A stretch of 64,000 nucleotides of DNA from Heterocephalus glaber (Eukaryota; Chordata; Mammalia; Rodentia; Bathyergidae): NCBI RefSeq assembly GCF_000247695.1, contig NW_004624732.1:16612930-16676929 (forward strand). Reading direction: 5' to 3'. This document shows, piece by piece, positions 21,379-35,069 of this stretch; the stretch's first letter is position 1, and every line of letters begins with the position of its first letter. A model generated the notes under the pieces. That model was not told the DNA's origin. It worked only from the letters and a program-made list of their open reading frames with translations, and made no database searches. Made by a program: the position numbers and the translations under genes.

Positions 21379-23559
21379 ACCCTTGGGACTGAGCACAGGA
21401 CTGAGGACAGCCCAGAAACCAAGGCTAAGGGCTTAGAGCAGACCACCCCTCTAGAGCCTTGGAGTTTTCACCTGATGTGTCATCTTAAGTTGCACCCGCC
21501 CAGGTGAGGGTCCTCGGGCCCTGCACAGGCAACATCACTCTCAGGATGGAGAACCTTCACACTCTACAGCCAGAGCTCCTGTCTGCTGAGACACCTCCAT
21601 CACCAGGCGCAGTTTGCAGGGGCTCAGGGTTTCACCTAGCTTCAGGGTCTCGGTATCCCTAGGTGTCCTACCAGTGGTGCAAACAAAAGAGACCAACAGG
21701 GAGTTTCTCGCATGGTCTGATGGTGTGTAGGAGATGATCTGAGCTCTCTCCTTCCAGCATACACACACTAGAACATACTGGCAACAGAGTCCCTGGTGGA
21801 AGGGCAGGGTAGGGCCTGTTGTTTAAAAGGGCTCAGGTTACAGCACACGCAAGCTCACAACCCTAATAACACATACTGAGGCCCAAGGGTGCTTCTCCTA
21901 GGGACCGTTTCAAAGTGTTCTAGACACAGTGCCCACGCTATTCAGGCCTGTCATTTTTCAGTGGACCTTGCAAGTTATGAAACCAGACCCAAAGTATACC
22001 ATACCTTAAACAGCATCTGTTTCAGAGATGCTCAACAGGTATCTCTTCCACCTTCTTATCTCAATGTTTTTAAAGATGTAATTTGCATCTATACTTTACG
22101 AACCCATTTCACATCCATTTGGCAAAGCAGATGTGAAAAAAATAAAAGTTTTTATTTCTTGAACCGCTTTTGGGTTTTCTGTTTAATACTATAACTAGCA
22201 AATATCCAACTCAAACACTCATGGATCAGCCACAGGTACAGGCACTGCACTCAGCCTTGACACAGTCCTGCCAAGGTCAAAGCCAAGAAGGGGGCTGAGT
22301 GTTGGCCTGAGAGTGGGGTATGTTTCAAGTGAGCCCCAAGTGTGAGCCCCTTCTTAGCCAGCTGGGAACTGGAAGTCAGGGAGAGAGGCCAGATTCAGTG
22401 TGGGAGGGTGGTGGGAGGAGCCTGAGCCATGGTGGCTGGAAAAGTGTGCAGAGGGACAATGTTAGCAGCAGAACCAGGGACAAGGCCTCCTGTGCTTCAC
22501 TTTGATACTCACTGCAGGCTGTGGGTGTTCACTGCAGGCCATGGGAGCTCCTCTGGGATGAACCAGTCATCTGGCTCATCCACTCACCAGGACAGCCACC
22601 TTGGCCAGCTCTCCTCAGGGATACAAATACCAATGGTGGTGAATTCAAGACCTCTCCTCTCTGCTGCAGGCTCCTCCCCACAGTGCACCCAGTATCTCCA
22701 AGGGCTGACTGGATATTTCTGCCTGAATGACCCATGCTGGAAACTAAACTTGAGCGACACCCCCACAACCCCTCCAGTGCTCCACGTTACCCTCTGAGTC
22801 AAGCCCACCCCTGCAGCTGAGTCTGCAGAGAGGTCCACATTCTGCCTGCTGGCCTCATGGTGGGTCTGTGTCCACCTGAGCCCCAGGCACAGTGCTCACT
22901 CTCACCTCAGTAGCTACCCCCTCCCCGCACAGTAGTCCTCCTCCAAGCCTCGGTGCACTGCAGGCTGCGTTCCTCCCCAGCCAGGACACCCAAAGCACCA
23001 TGTGTTTATCTTCCTTTCCCCCACAGGACACTGGGGACCCATCCTGGGTATGCTGTTGTGTTCTCAGGGCCCAGCACAGGCTACACAAGTGACAAGCACT
23101 GAAGAGAAGACAAATGAATGTGTATGCTCCTGTTCCCACCAACTCTGCATCTTCCCCCAGTCCCTGGTCTTGACACATGGTGCCACACCCCCAACCTGTC
23201 CAAGTGGAGCTCTGGATGTTTCCCTACATTCCTCCCTTTCTTCTAACCTTCACCCAAAAAGCCACTGCCCAGAGAGCTCTTCCTCAACCCTTGTGCCCCC
23301 TTTCTTCCCCACACCCTTGCCAGGGACCTGCTGGCCAAGACCACTGCAGTGGCCTGTCCTCAGGACACCCCTGCTCTACTGTGCCCCACCTCAAGCCTTT
23401 CCTTTGCACTGGCTCTAGAATAACCCCTGAATGCACACTGGCCAGCCTAGCCTCTGCTCAGGACTTTGTAATTTACTCTGGGGCACATTCCTCAGCACAA
23501 TAGCCTATGTCTGCACTGTGGCTTTCAGAAGCCTTGTGAAACTTCAGGCTCAGTCCCTC

Positions 23560-23870
23560 TGCTGCATCCACAACAGTCCAGCCACTCTGGCTCTCCTGTC
23601 ACAGCGTGCTCACTGTGCCTCTGCCCAGACATACCTAGCTCTGTCTCAAGAACTCCTTGGCTTTCAGGTCTCCACTCAAGGCTTCCACTAGGCACATTCT
23701 CTGCCCCTAGAACCAAGGTCCTTTCCTGATGCACTGGATGCCCCTCTGCTCTGAGCATGACCACTACCTCTTTGATGACTGTGTCCTTGTCAGGCTTCCT
23801 TTTGACTGCTGGCTGCCCACTGTGGATCCTCAACATAGTGCCTGGGCCCAGCTCAGTAAATGGAAAAACA
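23560..23870 (+). repeat. L2 LINE fragment
   Basis: The order GGTCTCCACTCAAGG, a CCTTCC(A/C) region, TTTGACTGCTGG and AGTGCCTGGGCCCAG followed by TCAGTAAAT matches the L2 3' end. Confidence 0.55.
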
Positions 23871-24925
23871 AATGTGAGACCTGAAGATGTTGTAGCTTTC
23901 TCTCCATTACAAGGCTTTGTATGCTTTGTCTGTGGCTTTGATTAGGATACCCTGTTACTACTCCTAGATTAACACTCCCCAAACTCTCTATAAGAACAGC
24001 TAGTACTTGACTTACTCAGGATAGCTTCCTTCTCCAGATGCCCACAAATTCTTGACTACAGAGCCTTGGACTTCCCCTGAAGACTAACCATAACTTTAAT
24101 AAAGAAAGTCATATTACTTATATAGGACAAAAAGTTTCGGAATTCCTTTTGCCCTTCATCTTGTCTAACATTTCCATAAATAACCCTACAATCAAATTTA
24201 GATGTATGATTTCTTTCTCCTGTTTCTTTTTCTCCACTTCTCCTTTCCTCTTTTCTTCCACTTATTTTTCTGCTTACTTTGTAACCCAACATTGCCTTTT
24301 CATACCTCTAACATGATGTCTTTAACAGTAAATCTAAAGGTCCAGAGTTCCAGGTGGGAGCTCAAAATTTCATCATTAACCCAAATATTATCTTCCACTA
24401 AGGAAGGATACCTGGTCATCAATTGCACTTTGTATATCTAAGATCCTCAGTTTAAGCAGCCAATCAGTTGACTTTTAGAACACTTAAGAGATGATCTGAT
24501 CTCATAACTGTTCTCATCTTTCTTGAGCAGAAGCAGAAGTCCAGAGATCTGGCAGGTTTTCCTACATATGGAGCAGTATTTTCATAAAAGTAATACAAAG
24601 AACATCCAGAATATCAGAGAAAGATCTGCAAAAATCCACTCCTTCATGAAAACAATGAGAACACTAGCAATATCATCTCTTTCAGAACTCTGAAAACTAA
24701 CAAAAAGCTCACAAGAAATATTTATCAAGAAAAGTAGCAAACTCTGTGATATTTCAGTCCACCCTGTTTGCCACCTCCTCTTGACCTTAAAAATGAGCAA
24801 TTTTGCAATGTTAGTAGTTTTTTAAAAAAAATTTTAAAAACAGCCCCATAGTAGCAAGTGCAGGGAGCAGGCAGGGTTTGATGACCCTTGGGAAGGCCCC
24901 TCACATCAACTGCATACAGCACTGC
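23871..24925. other. No gene seen
   Basis: AT-rich DNA with a T/C-rich stretch near 24.2 kb. There is no supported frame. Confidence 0.4.
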
Positions 24926-24929
24926 CTTA

Positions 24930-26615
24930 AAGTCTCTAGTAAGAGTGATCAGGAAAGAAAAATACAGACTGGAAAGGAAGAAGTAAAGCTACTTCTTGTG
25001 AATGAATCTTTGACACATAAAACTAAGGTAATCACACACAATCAGGAACTTTAGCAACACTGTAAGCTACACAATGAGTTTTATACTATACACTAGCCAT
25101 GAATAATCTGAAAATGAGATTAATAATCACATTTATATAAACATCAAAAGAATAAAATATTTAAGAACAAAGTTAACAGAAGAAATCCAAGAATTGTACA
25201 TTACAAAATATTGTTGAAAGGGATTAAAGAAAATCTAAATGAATGGAAAGATATTCTGTGTTCATAGATTGGAAAACTTAATACTGTTCAGACAATGATG
25301 CTCTCCTATCTGATCTGCAAAGTCAATATGATCCTATCAAACTATCAACTCACTTTTTCTCTTTTTTTTTTGCAAAAATTGGCAAGTTGGTCCTAGCATT
25401 TATATGAAAATCCAAGGGACCTAGAACAGCCAAAAGAATCTTAAATTAGAACAGAGTTGGATGGTTCATCTTTCCTGATTTCAAAATCTTACTGAAAAGT
25501 TACACTAATCAGGATATCATGGTACTGACAGAAGATAAACATATAAGTGAATGGAAAAGAACTGAGAATCCAGAAATAAACTTCCATATTAAAGTGAATA
25601 AATATTTGCCAAGTGTTCCAAGACTACCCAATGGGGAAAGAATCGTTTCTTCAACAAATTGTGCTGGGACTGCTGGATGTCTTCACACTATACACAAAAT
25701 GAACTGAAAAATGGATCAGAGACCTAAAAAATAAGAGCTAAAACTGTAAAAACTCTTTAGATAAAAAGCATAGGAGTAAATAATTATTACCTTGGATTAG
25801 GGATCCTTTTCTTAGATGCAAGATTCCCACAGCATAAGAAAAAGAAAGAAAAATAAGCAAATATAACTTCATTGAAATTTAAAATTTTGGACTTCAAAGG
25901 ACACCATTGATAAAGGCAAAGACAATTCACAAATTGGAAAAAAATATTTGCAAGTTATATGTTTGATAAGGAACCTGCAGGCAGATTATATAAGGAATAC
26001 TTATATGTCAACACTGAAAAGACAAATAACCAACTGAAAATAGACAAAAGATTTCAGTAGTTTCCTAACGAAGAAACACAAATGACCAAAAATTACATAA
26101 AAAATGTTTAACGTATTATTTCTCATGGAAATGCAAATCAAAACCACAATGAGATGCTGCTTCACACCCACTAGAATGGCTAAAATAAAAACATCAGACA
26201 AGTGTTGGTGAGCATGCAGATCTGAACTTCATGTACTGCTGGTGGGGACAAAAACTGGTGAAGCCACTTTGGAGAGCAATTTGTCAGTTCCTGAAAAAAG
26301 TTAGACTGTTACTAAATGATGTGGCAATTCTACTCCTAGAGATATGATCAAGAGAAATTAAAACATACATCCACACAAACACCAGTACACAAATGTTCCT
26401 AACAACATTATTCCTAATAGTCAAAAATAGAGACAATCCAAATACTAAATGGAATTTTAAGATGTCACATATCTATGCAGTGGGATGATATTTAGCAATA
26501 AGAAGGGAAGCATTAATAGCTGTAATGACACAGATCAACCACGAAAATAGTATGCTACATGCAAGAAGCCACACACAAAGGACCACATACTCCACGACTC
26601 CATATTATGCTGCAC
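24930..26615 (+). mobile_element. L1M LINE, 3' part of ORF2 and 3' UTR
   Basis: A decayed L1 in plus orientation. Broken frames cover the ORF2 C-terminal third: the finger-like segment near 25.2 kb, AAAATCCAAGGGACC at about 25.41 kb, and the conserved ATGCAAATCAAAACCACAAT at 26131-26150. The 3' UTR-like end runs to about 26.6 kb. Dense stops and frameshifts mark it as long inactive. The 62-codon frame at 25519-25707 is a piece of ORF2, not a gene. Confidence 0.9.
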
Positions 26616-26639
26616 GTCTTCACTGAGTGGCATCCTTAT

Positions 26640-28262
26640 ACCACATCCTCTGGCTGGCCCCAAGGATTAATCACTGAACATAATAGATTTTCATAGCTAT
26701 CCTTTTGAGGCTGTCATTATGGTGCAAGACAGACTAAGAAGCATGTGTGTGCTTATAACCCACTATAACTAATTCTACTGCAGTAGGTGCTAAGAGAAGG
26801 ACAGACCCTATGTGTTAACTTGAGAGGTCAGGAAAGACATGACTGAGGAGGTGACTCAGTTGCATCCCCTGTTCTTTTTTCAACCTCCATCACATTGTAA
26901 ACATTTTTCCACATTAGTTCTTTATGCACATAATTTCTTGTCTGCATAAATGTGCTGCAGTGATTGCTTCTCAGCATCACCTGGACAATGAGCAAGCAGT
27001 TTGCTTCCAGAGACACCTGTATGTGTATATTTCTCCACATTGCTAACTAGGGTTTATGGATAAATAAAATAATTGCTAAATTAAAAGATAGGGGCTTTTA
27101 AGCTATTCTTATGAGCACCAAAATATTCTTCAGAGTTACTGCAGATTTTCATATCCACCCCACTCTTAACACAAACTCAGAGTGTAAATCGGAAGGTTCT
27201 CTAATTTCTCTCTTCTTCCCATGCTAGGAACTTCCAAATTCTCCCATCTCTGACAGAGAGATTGAGAGGAAGATCTTCTCCAAGAGTCATTAGTGGGTCC
27301 CAGTTATCCTCTCAAAAGTGATAAAGAATGCATCTACTTGCCTTTTCACATCCCAGCTCCACATCCCAGAATGAATGGGGCTTAGTATCAGATCTCAATC
27401 TATTCAACTATCTTCAGTATGACTTTTCTTGTTCCTTTTCACTACTGCTCTTGTTCATTTATTAGTTCTATTATGAGTCATGCAGAGATTGCGCCAAGAT
27501 TTAGTAGATTAGATTCACTGAAATTCTACTAGAACGGTGCTCATTCTGGACAAACTTAGCATGGAAATAATTTGATTTCAGAGCTGACTAACTTCATTTT
27601 TCTAGCCTCAAAGAATTAGGTCAGACAGGCTGGACTTTAAATCCCAGTCCTCAGTAGTTTTAGAACTTTGGACATACGTCTTTCTTTGCCACTCTGAGTT
27701 TCTGAAAAGTGTAGCTATTCCCTATTTAAGCAGAGGAAGGAAGTGAACATTACATCAGAAGCCACGCCCAAGTGTATGGCCTAGTGGGCCCACGGACATG
27801 CTGGTGCTTTCCCTGTTCCTCTCTCTGTGCCCAGAGAGAAGGAGGATCCATATGTCCTCTGTAGGCAAGGAGCCCTTCCCTATGACACGCGCAGATTTGT
27901 AGGTGGTGTCACCTAACCAGCCAGTAAACTTCCACTGGGGCCCAGAGTGATTTGGTTACTTGTGAGTGTACCAGCCCAACACAGGAGCAAATCTCTGGGG
28001 AATTTTAAATCTTTTGGCTCTACCTGGGTGAATACAGAACTCTCAGCAAGTTCAGATAGTTTTCAGAGAGGTCCTCAAAACTCCTGCAAGAAGTGAGGAT
28101 GAGAGAGGCCCAAGCCTAAAGAATGATGTGTTTGGAGAGGCACAAGAGAAGCCAGAGGACAAGATAAAAGCTCTTTTTCCCTTTCCTTGTTTGATTATTC
28201 GAATGGGGATTTATCATGATAAAGCATAGAATACTTTCCATTTACAGGTCTTTGTTATCTGT
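26640..28262. other. No gene seen
   Basis: Unique-looking DNA. No repeat, RNA gene or coding frame is supported. Confidence 0.45.
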
Positions 28263-28265
28263 CTC

Positions 28266-28412
28266 TGTTCACTAGAAGGTAGGCCCTGTAAAGGCAGAGG
28301 TTTTTAACTGTATTCTCTCTGCTGTATCCCCAGTGTATAGAACTTATCTGGGCCTTTTTAGCTCTCAGTGACTGTTTTTCAAATGAATGATAAATGAATA
28401 AATAACTCAAGC
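28266..28412 (+). repeat. L2 LINE 3' end
   Basis: It has GTAGGCCCTGTAAAGGCAG, CTGCTGTATCCCCAGTG and a final run of AATGAATGATAAATGAATAA, the standard L2 tail. Confidence 0.75.
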
Positions 28413-28896
28413 AGCTGAAGAAACAGGAACAAAAATATTCACGTATTTTTGGAGTGAGCAACAGAGGTCTGGTGGAAGCAAAGTTTAACTTATACAAAAT
28501 CAGGTCTAATAAACATATAGTATGATTCCAGACTCCTGATGGACAATCAGTAACAATTGTGGATTTTGGTTATGACGGTTACGCTGTTGCTCTTGTTTGT
28601 TTCCTGTTCCATGTAGGTTTCTGATGCCCTTGGAACTTGCCCTGTATACAGGCACAGTTCAGACCAGAAGAGAATTTGGATTCTGCCCAGAGACTTTCTG
28701 AAACATCTTGTATTCCTAGGTGTGAAAGCATGTCAGCAGCTCATCTAGAAGAATTGATAGGTAGCATCTTAGTATAAAGGAGAACACACTGGTGGTAACA
28801 AACCTGGCCTCTACACCTTTAGTTAATGTCTGTTTCACTGCCAGTCATTTTTCTTAAACCTAGCAGCTTTCACTGGTGACAAAAATCAGATTGTCC

Positions 28897-28985
28897 ACAC
28901 TAGAGCATATGCTTTTCATAAATGAGGCCCCGGGTTCCATCCCCAGCACCGGAAAAACAAACAAATGAACAACCAGAAAGCACGC
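28897..28985 (+). mobile_element. Old ID-type SINE fragment
   Basis: Only the 3' half remains: GAGCATATGC, GGGTTCCATCCCCAGCACC (B-box end), then a CAAA-type tail. The A box is missing. Confidence 0.7.
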
Positions 28986-28989
28986 TGTG

Positions 28990-30650
28990 CTCAGCTTTAC
29001 CATTCACCATAGCAAGGGCCTTTGGGTCTATTTGGAATATAATGAAACACACTGACATTAAATTCAACAACTTAATTAAGCAAGGAAAGATTTACCAATC
29101 AGCCAGCTCCCAGACCAGAATAGACTTAGAGGTGCTTTGGCAGCCAGGATACCAGGATAACATTCACAGACAGAAAGAAGGCAAACGTGTGATGCAAATA
29201 CACCTAGATTGGTTCAAAGTTGGCATTTGCCTAATTTGAACCTGGCTTCCACAGCTGGCTGCCTCTGGGCCACTAAAGCTGGGCTGCTGTGAGTGGCTGA
29301 GACTCAGCTGCTTGTTACAAGAGTAGATTAGAGTCTGCTTACCCATCGAGTTAAGGTCAGTTCACAATGTACTTAGAAACATTTAGGCTAAACTTAAACT
29401 CTGTATGTATGGAGGCAACTTTAGGGCAAATTTAATTCAATTTAACCAGGATCTGGTCTCCCAGTTTCTCCTTCTGCCTCCCCTGCAGCTTGGCCTAGAC
29501 GAAAGGCACCTGCTGGGCTTCCTTTAGGTTATAACTCATGCTGTGCATCTGCTGCGTTTCCATGTGTCAAAGTGATCCCAACATCTTTTCTCTCCGTGTG
29601 GAATTTAATTTCCTAACTGCAATTTTATATAGTGTAAAATAAAGATGCTGTGTCTCTGATCTTTCGGGAAAAAACCCAGATTTCTCACCTGTGCAAGAGC
29701 ATGGCTATCAGTGATGTGTTAATGGGAGGAGCAGCCCTAGAAGGATGTGAGGCGCTTCTAGATGGACACTGTGACCCAGTTCTGACTTCTGTGGGCTTTG
29801 ATGTTAAAGAAAATTGGACATCAATGGAAAGAGAGTGAAGCCAGATCACAGATCTTCTCTCCAACAAAAAAGAATAAAAGTCAGTAAACTCCCTTCATAT
29901 AAGGGACAGGACATATCACTCCATATCTTAAAAATGGAAAACCATGTTTAAAACTTAAGGTATTCAAGCTCAGTGAGGGACTTACTCTCCTCCACCAGCC
30001 AGAAGTCAAACTAAACTGAAAAGGTTAAAAAAAAGAGTACTTTTCATGTGCACCAATTTGGTGATTATGGAATAAATGTCCCACCATGGAGATGAGGGAA
30101 AAGCCCACTGGCTTTTCTGGCTTTTAAAATCAAAAGGAGATCTAGGGTTCATTCTCACTGAACCTTGCCCTGGAGATCCCAAGAATACTCCGGTATGACA
30201 ATAGGGAAAAGGAATAAAGTGGCATAAAACACAATATTTTGGAACTGAGACTCTGAGAGAAAGGCAGCTAATATCAAAGAGACAGAAAGGATGTCAAGGA
30301 AATTTTGCCTAATGATATTAGAGCCAATGGAGTTAGAATGAGACAGATAGAAATGGCATTATAACTAGACGCATATATACAAGAAGAAATAGAAAGGGGA
30401 GGAGGGCCCAAAGTACACAGGGCCCGAAAAAGAAAACAGACAGAGTGAAAATACATCCAGGTAACAAAAAGAATAGTCGTGTGATCCTTTCACACTAAAG
30501 AAAGACTGTATCAAAATGGAACGAATTACAAGATGAGATTAAAATCAATAGGATAGGTTAGGTTTAAAAGAGAGCTTTTTAAAATTGAATATCAAAGCAA
30601 CATTACTAACTAAACTAGTAAATTAATAAGAACACCAAGGAACAAAGAAG
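28990..30650. other. No gene seen; possibly old L1 pieces
   Basis: AT-rich from 29.6 kb on, purine-rich near 30.3 kb. The texture resembles L1M 5' sequence, but I cannot align it with confidence. Confidence 0.35.
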
Positions 30651-30654
30651 TGTC

Positions 30655-30965
30655 TATTAATCATTTTCCTGTCACTGTGACAAAATACTTGATACCCACA
30701 ACTTAAAGGAAAAGAGGTTTATTTTTATTCCACAGTTTCAGTGCATTTAGTCCATGGCTTACTGGCTCCCAGGTGGAAACAGGCAACATAGCGTGGCAGA
30801 TAAAAGCTGTTCACTATATGGCAGCCGGGAAGAAGAGACAGAAGGGAGCAGCCAGGGGTGAGAACATACCCTGCCAAGTCATGCTCCCAGTGACCCGCAC
30901 CTTCTGACCAGGGCCCATCTCTGAACATGACAAGTTGAGAGGCATTTTAGATCTAAACCATAGTG
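30655..30965 (-). mobile_element. MaLR LTR, minus strand
   Basis: TGTCACTGTGACAAAATACTT, AGAGGTTTATTTTTATTCCACAG and the terminal part match the MaLR LTR pattern read on the minus strand. Confidence 0.7.
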
Positions 30966-31315
30966 TTTCAACCCTAGCTCCCCCAAATCACATGTCCATC
31001 CCATTATTCAAAATGTACTTGATCCATCTCTAAGAGTCACCAAAGTCTACAGAGTTCCAGCATTTCTGAAAAGTCCAAGTCCAACATTTCCTCTGAGTCT
31101 ATAAGCAAGCTATGAGGTCCTGTAAAAAATCAAAAAGAAAGTTAAACACTTCCAATGTACAACAGCACAAGGTAAATATTCCCATCGCAAAAGGGAGGAA
31201 TATGGGAGTAGACAGAAATCAGACCAAAGCAAGACCAAAAACTAGCAGAGCAAACATTAAATCCTGTAGCTTTATGTCCAGCACCCAGGGCAGGTTGTGG
31301 TGAGATGTGAGCTCA
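30966..31315 (-). mobile_element. MaLR internal sequence, minus strand
   Basis: The segment CAAATCACATGTCCATCCC, the CCAAAGTC and AAAAGTCCAAGTCC repeats, and CCTGTAAAAAATCAAAAAG follow the order of MaLR (THE1/MST type) internal sequence next to the 3' LTR. No coding frame survives. Confidence 0.65.
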
Positions 31316-31324
31316 CCTCAAGAA

Positions 31325-31645
31325 GAGTATTATAGATTAGATCTAAAATGTTCCTCAAAAGTATTAGGTTTGGATGTGGGGACTGATTGAAGGGGCAGGT
31401 TACTGGAGGGTGAACTGAAAGAGTGTGTTCTTGTCCTGGGCTCCTCTCTTCTTTCTCTACTTCCTGGTCACCATGTAGTGAACAGATGAATCACTTTCCT
31501 CTGTCAAGCTGTTCTGCCCTGCCATATCTGTCTTGGAGCTGGCTGACAATGAACTGAACCCTCTGAAATTGTGAGGCAAAATAAACTTCTCCTTTAAGTG
31601 GCATGTCAGGTATTTGTTATAGTGACAGGAAGGTGACTAATAGAG
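31325..31645 (+). mobile_element. MaLR LTR, plus strand
   Basis: It has a GGTTTGGATGTGGGGACTG start region, AAATTGTGAGGCAAAATAAAC with its AATAAA signal, and TTTGTTATAGTGACAGGAAG near the end. It abuts the minus-strand MaLR, so the two LTRs face opposite ways. Confidence 0.75.
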
Positions 31646-32133
31646 AAAATTGGTACTGGGAGTTGGGCCACTGTTATGACTTTACTTGATTACGTGATAC
31701 CTGACCATACTGGTCTTTCAGAAGCCTTTATGCTTTGCCAGAAGAGTTTGGAGAAGTTTGGAGATGCAGGTCAGAGAAGCCCTAGAATGTGGTGAGCAGT
31801 GCTTAATTAATATTTGATACTGATCAGAGCTCAGAAGACTAGAATGCTGATGAGAAGGCAAATAGTAAAGACCAGGCTCAGGAGTTTTCAGTTGGGAACA
31901 AAGATTTGATAGACAGTTGGGCTAAAAGCCACATGTGTTACAATCTGGTAGAAAATTTTTCTTCATTTTGCCCATGTTCTGAGACTTTGCAGAACACTAA
32001 GATTAAGAGTGGTGAATTAATTTTTCTGGAGGAAGAAATTTCAAGGCAGCCCAAAATTCAGGCTATGGCTTGGGTACTTCTGGTTTCTTTTAGCCAGATC
32101 TATAATGAAAATCAAGAACAAAAAGCAGAGCTA

Positions 32134-32276
32134 GACTGGGTGCAGTGGCAAATGCCTATAATCCCAGCCATCATGAGGCTGAGGCAGGAAAACCACCATG
32201 AGTTCAAAGCCAGCCTGGGCTACATGATGAGTTCAAGGCCAACCTGAACTACATAGTGATACCCTGTCTAAAAAAA
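32134..32276 (+). mobile_element. B1 SINE (7SL-derived, rodent type)
   Basis: It starts GACTGGGTGCAGTGGCA, has AATCCCAGC and GAGGCTGAGGCAGGA, and then the B1 internal duplication: AGTTCAAAGCCAGCCTGGGC is followed by AGTTCAAGGCCAACCTGAAC, about 29 bp later. It ends CCCTGTCTAAAAAAAA. The likely target duplication is AGCAGAGCTA / AGTAGAACTA. This is the best single marker that the genome is a rodent. Confidence 0.93.
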
Positions 32277-32284
32277 AGTAGAAC

Positions 32285-34370
32285 TAAATAACTTTAAATG
32301 AAGAAAACTTTTCATGAATGAAGGAACATGAATTGAAGCAGATCTAAAAGGTGCACCCTATTCTGGGAAATGTTAGTATAGAACCATTGCCATTGAAATA
32401 CTTTCTGGTTAAGTTAATAACCATTAAGACATACAAAGCAAGGGAGAGAAATGTCGAGGAGAGGAGATGGGTCATTCATACTGGTACGTGACTGCTACAC
32501 AATAGTATTCAGTGCTAGAGACAATGACATTGAAAGAACATTCTGACAGCAATAAAATGTTACCCAATAACATTATATTCACCCATTCTGGCATCTGGGA
32601 ATAACAGTCACAAATAAACACATCAAAAATAGCCATAACTATGAGACACTGCAAAAGAAAAATGTCAGCTCACTAACATGAACAGAGAAAAGGTAGGCTT
32701 GGAGCAAGTCATAAAACCAAAAGATAAATGATTAAAATAGTAAGTATTGTCATACGTATATTTTACCACAATGAAAATTTTTGAAGGGAAAAAAAAGCCA
32801 GGATGGAGTATGGACTTAAAAATTCAGAAGGAAAGGAAAATTGTTTCCTCAGCCACATTTCCTTTTGATTGTAAAGGCAGAGGACAATCTTAGAACATCA
32901 GAAATTTAGGAAAAGAACATCTATGAGAGTTTTTCAGGGCAAAAGGAGAGGCAGAAGTATTCTGTAATAAAAAACCATCAAGCAAGCAAAGAAAATGAAA
33001 TAAATATCCTTCCAGGAGAATGAAAGCTGTTATAAAAAGAACTCCTAGGTAGCAAATCCACTTAAATATAGGAAAAGGCTAAAAACTTAAATATTTAAAG
33101 AGGCTAAATAACTGTAACATAATAGAATTCAAATGCTATTAACCTTGAAGGAGTAAATATTTTAAATATTACCAACAAAATTCAAGAGAACTGGTAAGAC
33201 AAAGGATAGAAAAGCTGATTTTCTCCTCTTTTATAACAGAGTTAAGATTTTCTGAAATTGAAACATGGAGTTAAAAACAGAAAGGCTCCAATCCCTTAAT
33301 ATTTTCCATATTCTTGTTCTTAACCTTACAGGGCTCTTTTACAAAATAATATCTTTCATGGCAATGTAACATTTATTTGAAGATTAGCAAAATTCTCTTC
33401 ATTTAAATATCATTTAATTTTCTTCTCTTAACTTGAAGAAAAATATAATAAAATACTTTTATATTGAAAATAGTAGGTGTCACCAATCCCATTGTATGGA
33501 GGGGACTTCTCTTTTCACCCTGCTCGTCCCCTTCCTAGTTTCTATGTCTGAGTTGAGCGCCACCCACAGCTCAGATGGTTGCTGAAAGCCACTGGAAACA
33601 TGGTAGTGTTTTTTCATTTTCTACATTACTTCCGTTTTTTTATCATAAATAGGCTTTATGTTTCCCAAATCAATGCAATTTGAGAAAGATAGATAAAAAG
33701 AAAGAAAATGTCTAAAAATTAAGACTGAGACAATTTTCTATATTGTACTTTTTTCCCAGATTTATCAGGAAAGGGGTTAATACTGTCCTGATGAGAAAAG
33801 GGACCTTCTTCATGGTCACCATTATAATTCCCTTCTCTCAGGGCGTTAAGCGCATTCTTTTGAGTTGTTGTGAATTCCTAAGGCCACTTTAGGTCAGGGT
33901 ACTAATATGACCACTGTTCAATAGCTAAAATGGGTTGCAGCTAATAGCCTCCAAAAAAATAAACTTGAAGGCTGAGGGAGGAATCAAGTATTTCCATGCA
34001 TGTTGCCTTACCTCAAAAAGCACTTGTTTCTCAGGTGTCTGAAGTTTTCAGATGACAGTGGCTCAGGTCCCAGGACCAGCTCTGGGATGACTCAGAGTGG
34101 CCTGACTGGGAAAGTGGGAACTCCCTGCCCCCAGACCCCTGGGAGGAAGTGTGCTTACAGCAGACACAGCCCCAGGATGAGCAGCTTAATCACATAAAGA
34201 CTTTTAATGCCTCTGTTTGCTGCATGTCTGAAACCTCTCACTGACCTAAGAGGTCAAGAAAATCAAATGCAGAGGAAATAAACTCCACCTATTTCAGTTG
34301 GGCAAGCTGCAAAAGTCACATGGTAAAAAGTCATGTGTAGAGGAGAGGTGGAGAGGTGGTTTCAACATCT
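32285..34370. other. AT-rich DNA, no gene; possible L1M pieces
   Basis: TATTGTCATACGTATATTTTACCACAATG around 32744-32772 looks like an L1 3' end, and 32.85-33.3 kb has the A-rich texture of old L1. Neither is firm. No coding frame is supported. Confidence 0.4.
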
Positions 34371-34374
34371 CTTC

Positions 34375-34625
34375 ATCCATTTTGAGCTGCTAAAACAGAA
34401 TACCACACACTGGACATCTAGCAGAGAGTTGTTTGGCTCACAATCCTGGAGGCTGGGAAGTCCATGTATCTGGTGAGGGCCCACTTGTACATCATCCCAT
34501 GGAAGAAGGGCAAGAGAGAGGGGAAGGGGAGTGGCCTGACACCCCCTATCAGGCCCCAGCACCATCATACTGGGAATTAAGTTTTCAACACATGAACTCT
34601 GGGACACATTCAGACCTTAGCCTAA
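34375..34625 (-). mobile_element. MLT1-type MaLR LTR fragment, minus strand
   Basis: GAGCTGCTAAAACAGAATACC, CACAATCCTGGAGGCTGGGAAG, GGTGAGGGCCCAC and ACATTCAGACCTTAGC follow the minus-strand MLT1 pattern. The middle is deleted. Confidence 0.75.
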
Positions 34626-34685
34626 ATGACCCTGTAAACAAGTTCTGTTGATAGCAGTTCACTCTTCTCAGGGGCTTCATTTTCT

Positions 34686-35025
34686 GTCTCTGATTACCAC
34701 AGTCAACCATCATCCAAAAATTTTAAATGGAAAATTGCAGAAATGAACAATTCCTAAGTTTTAAATTGTGTGACAGTGTAAGTAGCATGATGAAATTTCG
34801 TGCCGCCCCACTCCATCCTCCCCTGGACATGAGTCATCCTTTTGTCGCTATATATGCAAACCAGCACATTAGTCATTTAGAAGCTGTCTGGGTTATCAAA
34901 CTGGCTGTCAGGTGCCACAGGTTTGTGTGCAAATAACCCTGATTTTATTTAATAATGCTAAGAACACAAAAGAATAGTGATGCTAGCCATTGAGATATGC
35001 CAAAGAGACACCATACAGTGCTGTA
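34686..35025 (+). mobile_element. Tigger-type DNA transposon, 5' fragment
   Basis: CAGTCAACC, AAATTTTAAATGGAAAATTGCAG and GATGAAATTTCGTGCCGCCCC match the 5' end of a MER2/Tigger-type element. Sequence near 34980 (GTGATGCTAGCCATTGAGATATGCC) resembles the start of the transposase frame. The same terminal sequence appears inverted at 55560-55700. Confidence 0.75.
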
Positions 35026-35069
35026 TGTATAACACCTCCTATAAGAAAGAGGGAACTTACATCATTGAA

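Larger units (their letters stand above)
20162..23555. other. No gene seen; contains a 52-bp duplicated segment
   Basis: GC-rich unique DNA with many overlapping open frames on both strands and no recognisable protein. Confidence 0.45.

Noticed and set aside
25519..25707. Stand-alone small protein at 25.5 kb
   Set aside because: The translation is a piece of L1 ORF2 within a decayed LINE.
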